From: Candidatus Competibacteraceae bacterium | Lineage (GTDB): Bacteria > Pseudomonadota > Gammaproteobacteria > Competibacterales > Competibacteraceae | NCBI GenBank assembly: GCA_020445005.1 | Contig: JAGRHM010000181.1 | Coordinates: 1 to 5,032, forward strand | Direction of reading: 5' to 3' | DNA length: 5,032 nucleotides | Shown here: piece by piece, positions 1-5,032 of the stretch | Numbering within the stretch: position 1 is the first letter of the stretch | How the letters are laid out: the number at the start of each line of letters is the position of its first letter | The notes under the pieces: generated by a model | What the model was told of the DNA's origin: nothing | Database searches by the model: none | The model's input: only the letters and a program-made list of their open reading frames with translations | Made by a program: the position numbers and the translations under genes

Positions 1-69
1 TGGGATCTAACGATAGCTCCGCTAGATGCTTCCCGGTGGTTGCGATGAGCTACCCCTTCAGTTTCAACA

Positions 70-95
70 AAAAACCCACTTTACCGTGGGTTTTT
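70..95 (-). terminator. Intrinsic terminator after ihfB, possibly bidirectional
   Basis: A perfect 10-bp stem (arms 70-79 and 86-95, AAAAACCCAC / GTGGGTTTTT) encloses a 6-nt loop. Read on the minus strand, the GTGGG arm runs into a T6 tract, 42 nt after the ihfB stop, which fits the end of the ihfB transcript. Read on the plus strand, the same stem ends in T5, so it could also stop a convergent transcript. The stem is symmetrical, with A-tracts on one side and T-tracts on the other, as is usual for bidirectional terminators. It implies that ihfB is the last gene of its transcription unit. Confidence 0.88.
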
Positions 96-137
96 AAACG
101 GCAGATGACAACCGGGACTTCCGGATCAAGGCAGGCA

Positions 138-446
138 TTACAAGAAATCATCGCGACCGTGTCCATGGTGATAATTAACCCGCTCACGCAACTCCTTGCC
201 GGGTTTAAAGTGTGGGACATACTTGCCAGTTAGCGTTACGGCATCGCCGGTCTTGGGATTGCGGCCAATGCGCGGGGGACGAAAATGCAGAGAAAAACTG
301 CCGAATCCACGAATTTCGATCCGCTCCCCATTGGCCAGCGATTCGCTCATTTGCTCCAGCATGGCTTTGACCGCCTGTTCTACGTCCTTGTAGGGAATAT
401 CACTTCTTTTGCAGGCAAGTATTTCGATCAGTTCCGATTTTGTCAT
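138..446 (-). CDS. ihfB: Integration host factor subunit beta
   Basis: This encodes the beta subunit of IHF, a heterodimeric nucleoid protein that bends DNA sharply at WATCAA-N4-TTR sites in recombination, replication and transcription. The 102-residue product matches the HU/IHF family throughout. It begins MTKSELIE, has the core [13 protein letters not shown] at 41-53, and carries the beta-arm motif GRNPKTG at 61-67, whose Pro64 is the intercalating proline by position. Glu44 and Arg46, which in E. coli IHF-beta help read the TTR element, are both present. [16 protein letters not shown] at 75-90 completes the fold. The beta subunit is chosen over alpha or HU because of the N-terminus and the arm sequence. 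A GAGG Shine-Dalgarno element (454-457) lies 7 nt before the ATG, and the stop is TAA. The protein ends in a 12-residue tail ([12 protein letters not shown]) that is longer and more His-rich than the short E. coli end. It lies after rpsA, as in many gammaproteobacteria, and is followed by a terminator. Confidence 0.97.
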   Translation of the reverse strand: MTKSELIEILACKRSDIPYKDVEQAVKAMLEQMSESLANGERIEIRGFGSFSLHFRPPRIGRNPKTGDAVTLTGKYVPHFKPGKELRERVNYHHGHGRDDFL

Positions 447-477
447 GAAAAATCCTCAAAGCGAACAGTGATCCCAA

Positions 478-495
478 CGGCGCTAATCCGCGCCG
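478..495 (-). other. GC-rich hairpin in the ihfB 5' untranslated region
   Basis: An uninterrupted 6-bp stem CGGCGC / GCGCCG (478-483 with 490-495) closes a 6-nt loop. It lies about 20 nt before the ihfB Shine-Dalgarno element. No T-run follows it on the minus strand, so it is not a terminator. A role in mRNA stability or translation is possible but is inference only. Confidence 0.5.
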
Positions 496-506
496 CATAA
501 CTGAAA

Positions 507-526
507 ATCGATGACAATCCATCGAT
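507..526. repeat. Inverted repeat ATCGATG-N6-CATCGAT
   Basis: Two perfect 7-bp inverted arms (507-513 and 520-526) are separated by 6 bp, within an AT-rich stretch just downstream of the proposed -10 box of ihfB. The dyad size is typical of an operator for a dimeric regulator, but the position also fits an IHF site (separate entry). No known operator consensus was recognised. Confidence 0.45.
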
Positions 527-527
527 A
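515..527 (-). promoter_or_regulatory. Candidate IHF binding site at the ihfB promoter
   Basis: On the minus strand this reads TATCGATGGATTG. It matches the IHF consensus WATCAR-N4-TTR at every defined position except one (G for the A after ATC). It lies immediately downstream of the candidate -10 box, around the expected transcription start. IHF is known to repress its own genes in E. coli, so autoregulation is a reasonable inference. A one-mismatch 13-mer can arise by chance. Confidence 0.35.
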
Positions 528-531
528 ATTC

Positions 532-561
532 ATAACACGTCACTTTCCTCAAGAGAGTCAA
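532..561 (-). promoter_or_regulatory. Candidate sigma-70 promoter for ihfB
   Basis: On the minus strand TTGACT (556-561, 5 of 6 matches to the -35 consensus) is followed by an 18-bp spacer and TGTTAT (532-537, 4 of 6 matches to the -10 consensus). Transcription would begin near 525 and give a leader of about 80 nt before the ihfB ATG. A dedicated ihfB promoter between rpsA and ihfB is known in E. coli, which supports the placement. The assignment is by eye only. Confidence 0.5.
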
Positions 562-562
562 A

Positions 563-590
563 CCCTCTCCTGTCGGGGTTGGGAAGAGGG
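563..590 (-). other. Hairpin shortly after rpsA, possible dispersed repeat
   Basis: CCCTCT (563-568) pairs with AGAGGG (585-590), extended by two more pairs across a bulged A. It starts 12 nt after the rpsA stop. An alternative stem AACCC / GGGTT (561-565 with 576-580) overlaps it. On the minus strand only three Ts follow before the ihfB -35 box, so it is at best a weak terminator or an RNA-end stabilising structure. The CCCTCTCC...GGGAAGAGGG pattern resembles intergenic palindromic repeats seen in several gammaproteobacteria; that link is inference. Confidence 0.4.
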
Positions 591-602
591 CGGTACAGGT
601 TC

Positions 603-2282
603 CTAGTCGTCGTCCTGCTGGGCGCTGATCTGTTCCTTGAAAATGTCTCCCAAAGTTGCGCCCGTGCTGGATTTCCGGCTGTAATCTTGCAAGACTTCGG
701 CTTCTTCGGCCATATCTTTGGCCTTGATGGACAAGCTGATCGTTCGATTCTTGCGATCGACGCCAATGAATTTGGCTTCGATCTCTTCGCCTTCTTTCAG
801 CAGAGTGCGCGCGTCTTCAACCCGTTCGCGGGATAGCTCCGAGGCGCGCAACGTTCCCTCCACGCCATTACCCAGATCAACCACAGCGCCTTTGGCGTCC
901 ACGGAAAGAATCCGCCCCTTAGTCACGCTACCCTTGGGATGATCAGCGACGAAATTGGAGAAAGGATCCTTGTCAAGTTGCTTGATACCTAAGGAGATAC
1001 GCTCGCGTTCGGGATCGACCGCCAACACGACGGCTTCGACTTCCTGACCTTTCTTATACTGACGAACGGCTTCTTCGCCCGGCGCATTCCAGGAAATATC
1101 GGATAGATGCACCAAGCCATCGATGCCGCCGTCCAAACCGATGAAGATGCCGAAATCAGTAATCGACTTGATCTTGCCAGAAACACGGTCACCCTTGGCA
1201 TGGGTCTGATCGAATTCATCCCAGGGATTTTGTTGACACTGCTTCATGCCTAGCGAGATGCGGCGACGATCTTCATCAATGTCGAGCACCATGACTTCGA
1301 CTTCGTCGCCCAGCGCCACGACCTTGTTCGGGTTGACGTTTTTATTAGTCCAGTCCATTTCGGAGACATGGACCAAACCTTCAACGCCTTCCTCGATTTC
1401 CACAAAGCAGCCGTAATCAGCGATGTTGGTGACTTTGCCGAACACGCGAGTGCCGACTGGATAACGGCGCGCCAAAGCGATCCACGGATCATCGCCGAGT
1501 TGTTTGAGACCCAGAGAAACACGGTTGCGGTCACGATCGAATTTGAGCACCTTGACCTGGATATTGTCGCCCACCGCCACCACTTCCGAAGGATGCTTGA
1601 CTCGTCGCCAGGCCATATCGGTGATGTGCAGCAGACCGTCGATGCCGCCGAGATCCAGAAAGGCGCCGTAGTCAGTGAGATTCTTGACAACGCCATCGAC
1701 AACCTGACCTTCCTGCAGGTTTTGCAGCAAGGCTTCGCGTTCCGCGCTGTATTCCTGTTCGACGACGGCCCGGCGTGAGACCACGACATTGTTACGGCGG
1801 CGGTCGAGCTTGATGACCTTGAATTCCTGCTCCTTGCCTTCCAGGTAGGCGGCGTCGCGCACTGGACGCACGTCGACCAGGGAACCGGGCAGGAACGCAC
1901 GAATTTCGCCGATTTCCACGGTAAAGCCGCCCTTGACTTTGCCGCTGATCAGGCCCTTGACAATCTCTTCCTTTTCAAACGCCGATTCCAGGGCGCTCCA
2001 GATACGAGCGCGCTTAGCCTTTTCACGGGATAGCCGGGTTTCTCCAAAACCATCCTCCAGCGCATCTAGCGCTACTTCGACCTGATCCCCGACTTTCACG
2101 TCGAGAACGCCTTCCTCGTTATAAAACTGTTCGATCGGAATCAGCCCTTCCGACTTCAGGCCTGCATTAACAACCACAGCGTCCGGACGAATTTCCACAA
2201 TCATTCCCTGGACGATGGCGCCGGGCTGCATCTGCTTGTCGGCCAGGCTTTGTTCAAACAGTTCGGCAAAACTTTCGGTCAT
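603..2282 (-). CDS. rpsA: 30S ribosomal protein S1
   Basis: S1 is the large, RNA-binding protein of the small ribosomal subunit. It recruits and unfolds mRNA, and also autoregulates its own mRNA in E. coli. The 559-residue product has six S1 (OB-fold) domains at about 20-87, 105-171, 192-260, 277-348, 365-434 and 451-521. The first two are divergent and correspond to the ribosome-anchoring part. The last four carry the typical pattern, for example [20 protein letters not shown] (203-222) and [20 protein letters not shown] (374-393), each ending in an RISLG or RVSLG type strand. Length and domain count equal those of gammaproteobacterial S1 (E. coli, 557). The start is fixed by the family N-terminus [13 protein letters not shown]. 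The Shine-Dalgarno match is poor (GAG at 2292-2294, 9 nt before ATG), as is common for rpsA, which relies on a structured leader. The stop is TAG. It sits between cmk and ihfB, the usual order. Nothing is missing. Confidence 0.98.
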   Translation of the reverse strand: MTESFAELFEQSLADKQMQPGAIVQGMIVEIRPDAVVVNAGLKSEGLIPIEQFYNEEGVLDVKVGDQVEVALDALEDGFGETRLSREKAKRARIWSALESAFEKEEIVKGLISGKVKGGFTVEIGEIRAFLPGSLVDVRPVRDAAYLEGKEQEFKVIKLDRRRNNVVVSRRAVVEQEYSAEREALLQNLQEGQVVDGVVKNLTDYGAFLDLGGIDGLLHITDMAWRRVKHPSEVVAVGDNIQVKVLKFDRDRNRVSLGLKQLGDDPWIALARRYPVGTRVFGKVTNIADYGCFVEIEEGVEGLVHVSEMDWTNKNVNPNKVVALGDEVEVMVLDIDEDRRRISLGMKQCQQNPWDEFDQTHAKGDRVSGKIKSITDFGIFIGLDGGIDGLVHLSDISWNAPGEEAVRQYKKGQEVEAVVLAVDPERERISLGIKQLDKDPFSNFVADHPKGSVTKGRILSVDAKGAVVDLGNGVEGTLRASELSRERVEDARTLLKEGEEIEAKFIGVDRKNRTISLSIKAKDMAEEAEVLQDYSRKSSTGATLGDIFKEQISAQQDDD

Positions 2283-2294
2283 GGGTTATAACTC

Positions 2295-2320
2295 AAAAAA
2301 ACCGGCGGTAGTGAACCGCC
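2295..2320 (-). terminator. Terminator-like hairpin just before the rpsA start
   Basis: On the minus strand GGCGGT (2315-2320) pairs with ACCGCC (2304-2309) around a 5-nt loop. The stem is followed after two bases by seven Ts (2295-2301). This is the standard shape of an intrinsic terminator, yet it ends only 12 nt before the rpsA ATG. There is no room for a promoter after it, so every transcript starting further upstream and translating rpsA must read through it. It may be an attenuator, or the U-tract may act as an S1 or ribosome loading site. The hairpin is certain as sequence; its activity is not known. Confidence 0.55.
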
Positions 2321-2456
2321 ACAAGTGGGTTAGGGCTACAAGGTTCGGCGGACAACGCCCGAACCGCTTTTAGAGTCAACGGTGTTCCCGTTGCGGTGGG
2401 AACTTTTGGGACTAACGCCCGGGGCGCCCCGTTCTGGCGCCTGATTGATTCAGCCA

Positions 2457-2483
2457 ATTCTGCCAAAGCAAAAGCGTAGTCAA
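2457..2483 (-). promoter_or_regulatory. Weak candidate promoter for rpsA
   Basis: TTGACT (2478-2483, minus strand, 5 of 6 matches to the -35 consensus) is followed after 15 bp by CAGAAT (2457-2462, 4 of 6 matches to the -10 consensus). The spacer is shorter than the preferred 17 bp. It lies just after the cmk stop, where a promoter for the highly expressed rpsA would be expected, and a transcript from here would include the whole hairpin leader. The match is weak and was found by eye. Confidence 0.22.
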
Positions 2484-2510
2484 GACCATCATCCGCGTAA
2501 AGGCTAGGGA

Positions 2511-3206
2511 CTAAGGAATTACCCGTATTTTCAATCGCTGGCTGATCAGCGCCCGTGTCCATGCGCGGACCCCTGCAATACCGAGCAAAGTGGTGTCCAG
2601 TACCTCAGCATCGGCGGCAGGTTTCAGTGGTGCCACCGCTCGTTGCGCGTCCCGTTCGTCCCGTTCGGCGATTTCTTTGGCCAAGATATCAAGGTTAGCA
2701 TCCACACCTTTTTCAATCAACTGCTTATAACGGCGATCGGCGCGCTTGCCGGCGCTAGCGGTCAAAAAAAGTTTGAGGTCGGCATCCGGAAATACGACCG
2801 TACCCATATCGCGGCCATCGGCAATCAGGCCGGGGGCTTGACGAAAGTTTCGCTGCCGCTCCAATAATGCAGTCCGCACGGCAGGCAGCGCCGCGACCTG
2901 TGACGCCGCGTTGCCAGTCGTTTCGCTGCGCAGCGCATCGCCTATCTCTGTCCCATCCAGCCTGATCCTTACGAGATTGTCGGGGTCGGGGATGAATTCT
3001 ATATCCAGTGCGGCAGCGACCAACGCGACATGGGTTTCGTCCTGCAATGCGAGGTTTCGACGCAACGCCGCCAAAGCCGTCAGCCGGTACAGCGCGCCGC
3101 TGTCCAGCAAATGCCAACCCAGTCGCAGGGCCAGCCATTGGCAAAGCGTCCCCTTGCCGACTCCACTCGGTCCATCCACAGTGATGACAGGCGCCTGGCT
3201 GTTCAT
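2511..3206 (-). CDS. cmk: Cytidylate kinase
   Basis: This cytoplasmic nucleoside monophosphate kinase transfers phosphate from ATP to CMP and dCMP, giving CDP and dCDP for nucleic acid and phospholipid synthesis and for nucleotide salvage. The 231-residue product (E. coli, 227) has the Walker A loop GPSGVGKGT at 12-20. It also has the CMP-binding motif LLDSGALYR at 33-41 with Asp35 and Ser36. Further motifs are [13 protein letters not shown] at 99-111, [20 protein letters not shown] at 128-147, and the lid and catalytic region [20 protein letters not shown] at 181-200. Arg132, Asp133, Arg182, Asp186 and Arg189 correspond by position to the substrate- and phosphate-contacting residues of the E. 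coli enzyme. The start codon overlaps the aroA stop (ATGA). No Shine-Dalgarno element stands before it, so translation is probably coupled to aroA. The stop is TAG. It is the type I bacterial form with the extra CMP-binding insert. Confidence 0.97.
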   Translation of the reverse strand: MNSQAPVITVDGPSGVGKGTLCQWLALRLGWHLLDSGALYRLTALAALRRNLALQDETHVALVAAALDIEFIPDPDNLVRIRLDGTEIGDALRSETTGNAASQVAALPAVRTALLERQRNFRQAPGLIADGRDMGTVVFPDADLKLFLTASAGKRADRRYKQLIEKGVDANLDILAKEIAERDERDAQRAVAPLKPAADAEVLDTTLLGIAGVRAWTRALISQRLKIRVIP

Positions 3207-4519
3207 GAAGTTTGTTCGGTGATGTGCAAACCGGCGTTGTGGGTTAAATCCACGAAACCCGGGAAGGAAGTGTTGACGTTAGCGCAATCGTGAATGGCGA
3301 CGGGTCCGCTGGCGCGCAGCGCGGCGATGGCGAAGCTCATGGCGATCCGATGATCGCTGTGGGTCTGCACCGTACCAGCGCCTAAGGTTCCGCCCTGGAT
3401 GATCATGCCATCGGGCGTCGGTTCAGCGGCAATGCCCAAGGCGGTCAAACCGTCCGCCATGACCTGAATCCGGTCGCTTTCCTTGACCCGTAATTCCGCC
3501 GCGCCGGTCAGGATTGTGACGCCTTCGGCGCAAGCTGCGGCGATGAACAGCGCCGGAAATTCATCAATCGCCAGCGGCGTCAGCTCCTCGGGAATGCGCA
3601 CGCCTCGTAAGGGTGCGTGGCGAACGCGCAAATCGGCGACCGGCTCGCCGCCAGCCAGGCGGGGATTCAGGATTTCGATGTTCGCGCCCATTAACCGCAG
3701 GATATCAATGGCGCCCGTCCGGGTAGGATTAACGCCGACATGTTCCAGCAATAGATTCGAACCAGGAGCAATGCTGGCGCCAACCAGGAAAAAGGTTGCT
3801 GAAGAGAGGTCAGCTGGCACATCGATAGCCGCGCCGGTCAACCGCCCGCCGCCCTCAACCGCGACTATGCATTGGCCTTCGCGCTGTACGTGGTAACCAA
3901 AGCCTTGCAGCATTCGCTCCGTGTGATCGCGAGTCGGCGCGGGTTCAGTGATGCGGGTTACGCCGCTTGCATAAAGACCGGCCAGCAGCAAGCAGGATTT
4001 AACCTGAGCGCTGGCGACCGGCAACGGATAGTCGATACCCGATAATCGTTGGCCGCCGTGAATGCGCAAAGGGGCAGTCCCCTGTTCCGTTGTTTCAATG
4101 CGTGCGCCCATGCGGGTCAGCGGTTCCGTCACGCGACGCATGGGGCGGCGAGTTAGCGATGCATCGCCGGTTAGCACCGTATCAAAGACTTGTCCGGCCA
4201 GGATGCCGTTCATCAGGCGCATGGACGTACCAGAATTGCCCATGTCCAGCGGAGCGGGCGGCGTACGGAGGCCATGCAGCCCGACGCCATGCACAATAAC
4301 CCGGCCATGTTCCGGACCGTCGATACGGACGCCCATCGCGCGAAAGGCGCTGAGAGTGGCCAAGCAATCCTCACCTTCCAGAAAGCCCGTGATGGTCGTA
4401 ACGCCTTCAGCCAGCGCGCCAAGCATGATCGCGCGGTGGGAAATGGATTTATCGCCAGGGACGCGCAATCGACCCTGCAATGCGCCGCCGGGTTGGACGA
4501 GATACCGGATGTTCCGCAT
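3203..4519 (-). CDS. aroA: 3-phosphoshikimate 1-carboxyvinyltransferase (EPSP synthase), class II type
   Basis: This enzyme joins phosphoenolpyruvate to shikimate 3-phosphate to make EPSP, the penultimate intermediate before chorismate. The 438-residue product covers the whole two-domain fold. Motifs in order are PGDKSISHR (21-29, active Lys24), GNSGTSMR (94-101), RPMRR (125-129), SAQVK (170-174), RDHTE (197-201), NPTR (264-267), catalytic Asp319, ELRVKESDR (342-350, Glu347 and Arg350) and DHRIAMS (389-395). GDKS, SAQxK, RxHTE and NxTR together are the four motifs used to define glyphosate-tolerant class II enzymes. The lysine equivalent to E. coli Lys411 is replaced by Thr417 in a TSFP context, as in the Agrobacterium CP4 enzyme. 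The loop Gly97 is kept, whereas CP4 has Ala there. The ATG is the only start codon between the preceding stop and the conserved N-terminus. AAGGA stands only 1 nt before it, an unusually short spacing. Overlap with cmk is by ATGA. Confidence 0.97.
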   Translation of the reverse strand: MRNIRYLVQPGGALQGRLRVPGDKSISHRAIMLGALAEGVTTITGFLEGEDCLATLSAFRAMGVRIDGPEHGRVIVHGVGLHGLRTPPAPLDMGNSGTSMRLMNGILAGQVFDTVLTGDASLTRRPMRRVTEPLTRMGARIETTEQGTAPLRIHGGQRLSGIDYPLPVASAQVKSCLLLAGLYASGVTRITEPAPTRDHTERMLQGFGYHVQREGQCIVAVEGGGRLTGAAIDVPADLSSATFFLVGASIAPGSNLLLEHVGVNPTRTGAIDILRLMGANIEILNPRLAGGEPVADLRVRHAPLRGVRIPEELTPLAIDEFPALFIAAACAEGVTILTGAAELRVKESDRIQVMADGLTALGIAAEPTPDGMIIQGGTLGAGTVQTHSDHRIAMSFAIAALRASGPVAIHDCANVNTSFPGFVDLTHNAGLHITEQTS

Positions 4520-4543
4520 ATCCTTAGTCTTTGCTTGAGCAGG

Positions 4544-5032
4544 TCAGGGCCAGATGCGGACCATATACATGGCCCGGCCATTAGCGGTTGTGCGTTCAAC
4601 CTCGGCCCGGATATTCCGGCCGCGATACCGGTCACGCACGACGACGGCATTTTCCTGGATCGCATATTGGCCGACGATTTTACTGGCGCTGGATCTGGGG
4701 GATACTGGCGATGCAGAAGGCGGCGCCGATGTTCTTGGAACGGAAACCAGTTCGAGTTTAGGCAATGAAGCCGCAGACTTAGCGCGGGCGGTGCGTGCGG
4801 CTTCCGCTTGCGCAGCGCGACGGGCCGCCTCCGCCTGCGCCTTGCGCCTTGCGGCCTCGGCGCGGGCCGCTTCGGCGCGGGCCGCTTCGGCGGCGCGAGC
4901 GGTTTCAACTTGCGAAGCGGTGGTCTCTCTTACAGCAGACGCGGGCGTAGCCCGGGCTTGAGCGGTTTCCCGGCGCACCGCCTCCGCCCGGGCAGCAGCG
5001 CCGCGTTCGGCTTCGGCGCGGGCGCGGGTTTT
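4544..5032 (-). CDS. Ala/Arg/Glu-rich protein with PepSY-like C-terminal domain (5' end outside window)
   Basis: This reading frame is open to the window edge and gives 162 visible residues before a TGA stop; its start lies outside. An internal GTG at 4978 is an unlikely start because the same low-complexity composition continues upstream of it. Visible residues 1-88 are dominated by Ala, Arg, Glu and Gln in AEAAR-type pentads, suggesting a long charged helix or coiled coil, as in TolA-like envelope proteins. Residues about 97-117 form a Ser/Pro-rich linker. Residues 118-162 form a compact segment with the pattern RYRGRNIRAEVER...NGRAMYMVRI, which resembles the two-strand core of PepSY domains. 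The match is by pattern only. It lies 24 bp before aroA in the same frame, so it is probably co-transcribed. In many gammaproteobacteria aroA instead follows aromatic-pathway or aminotransferase genes. The signal peptide or membrane anchor, if any, is not visible. Function is unknown; an envelope protein is a guess. Confidence 0.72.
   Translation of the reverse strand, partial: KTRARAEAERGAAARAEAVRRETAQARATPASAVRETTASQVETARAAEAARAEAARAEAARRKAQAEAARRAAQAEAARTARAKSAASLPKLELVSVPRTSAPPSASPVSPRSSASKIVGQYAIQENAVVVRDRYRGRNIRAEVERTTANGRAMYMVRIWP
4860..4889. repeat. Exact 15-bp tandem duplication encoding AEAAR
   Basis: Two identical 15-bp units (4860-4874 and 4875-4889, GCGCGGGCCGCTTCG on the plus strand) lie head to tail inside the Ala-rich gene. 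Each adds one AEAAR pentad in frame. Degenerate versions of the same pentad surround them, so the helical segment appears to have grown by in-frame duplication. Copy number may vary between strains. Confidence 0.75.

Larger units (their letters stand above)
2283..2510 (-). promoter_or_regulatory. Structured leader region of rpsA
   Basis: These 228 nt between cmk and rpsA show no convincing gene but many stems. In the direction of transcription: GGCGCC with GGCGCC (2436-2441 with 2423-2428, 7-nt loop); GTTCCC with GGGAAC (2398-2403 with 2384-2389), which excludes a second pairing CAACGG with CCGTTG (2388-2393 with 2377-2382); GGTTCGG with CCGAACC (2359-2365 with 2342-2348); and a terminator-like hairpin (separate entry). 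In E. coli the rpsA mRNA leader folds into successive hairpins that drive translation without a strong Shine-Dalgarno element and mediate repression by free S1. This region probably plays that part, although the sequence has not been compared in detail. The density of stems and the alternative pairings are directly visible; regulation is inferred. Confidence 0.6.

Noticed and set aside
1..48. Plus-strand frame open from the window edge to TGA at 46-48, as the end of a convergent gene ahead of the terminator
   Set aside because: Only 15 residues are visible, with no recognisable motif and several codons that are usually rare in such genomes (ATA, CTA twice, CGA). The bidirectional terminator makes it possible but not supportable.
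1..60. Possible tRNA or small RNA end on the minus strand (GGGGTAGCTC start-like string)
   Set aside because: No T-loop GGTTCGA-type sequence or cloverleaf pairing follows, so no RNA gene can be supported.
94..138. A 14-codon minus-strand frame starting at a TAATG overlap with the ihfB stop
   Set aside because: The TAATG coupling is eye-catching, but the peptide is tiny, unrecognised and ends in the terminator stem. Chance is the simplest explanation.
1368..1778. A 136-codon plus-strand frame inside rpsA
   Set aside because: It is antisense to well-conserved S1 domains and has no recognisable content; long opposite-strand frames are expected in GC-rich coding DNA.
2293..2562. An 89-codon minus-strand frame filling the cmk-rpsA gap
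   Set aside because: It starts inside cmk in another frame, runs through every leader hairpin and ends within the U-tract of the terminator-like element. It has no recognisable domain. The DNA is better explained as an rpsA leader.
4544..4546. TGA between the Ala-rich gene and aroA as a readthrough or selenocysteine codon, since both are in one frame
   Set aside because: The intervening codons are few and unremarkable, aroA has its own ATG at the family N-terminus with AAGGA before it, and no selenocysteine-type hairpin was noticed. Sharing a frame happens one time in three by chance.
4190..4768. A 192-codon plus-strand frame across the 5' part of aroA and the Ala-rich gene
   Set aside because: It is antisense to conserved aroA codons, spans an operon junction and shows no family signature.

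Overview
The window is a piece of a gammaproteobacterial chromosome carrying the conserved cluster aroA - cmk - rpsA - ihfB, all on the minus strand, so transcription runs from position 5032 towards 1. The gene order, a 559-residue six-domain ribosomal protein S1, and an IHF-beta nearly identical to the E. coli protein in its DNA-binding arm all point to Gammaproteobacteria. The moderately high GC content, a class II type EPSP synthase and an unfamiliar gene before aroA suggest a lineage outside the Enterobacterales. A Chromatiales- or Competibacter-like organism is a guess, not a demonstration.

Layout in the direction of transcription. (1) 5032-4544: the 3' part of an Ala/Arg/Glu-rich protein, open to the window edge, with a small PepSY-like C-terminal domain. 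(2) 4519-3203: aroA, the sixth step of the shikimate pathway. (3) 3206-2511: cmk, cytidylate kinase, overlapping aroA by an ATGA junction. (4) 2510-2283: a 228-nt leader rich in hairpins, ending in a terminator-shaped hairpin plus U7 only 12 nt before the rpsA start. (5) 2282-603: rpsA. (6) 602-447: an intergenic region with a plausible ihfB promoter, a one-mismatch IHF consensus site inside an inverted repeat, and two hairpins. (7) 446-138: ihfB. (8) 95-70: a strong, bidirectional-looking intrinsic terminator that closes the cluster. Positions 1-69 show nothing recognisable.

The genes link aromatic amino acid and chorismate synthesis (aroA), pyrimidine nucleotide supply (cmk), translation initiation (rpsA) and chromosome architecture (ihfB). 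This is a conserved housekeeping neighbourhood rather than a functional pathway. The window holds no mobile element, CRISPR array, tRNA or defence system that I can see. The parts most worth a second look are the rpsA leader with its terminator-like hairpin, the possible IHF autoregulatory site, the class II aroA, and the low-complexity PepSY-like protein upstream of aroA.
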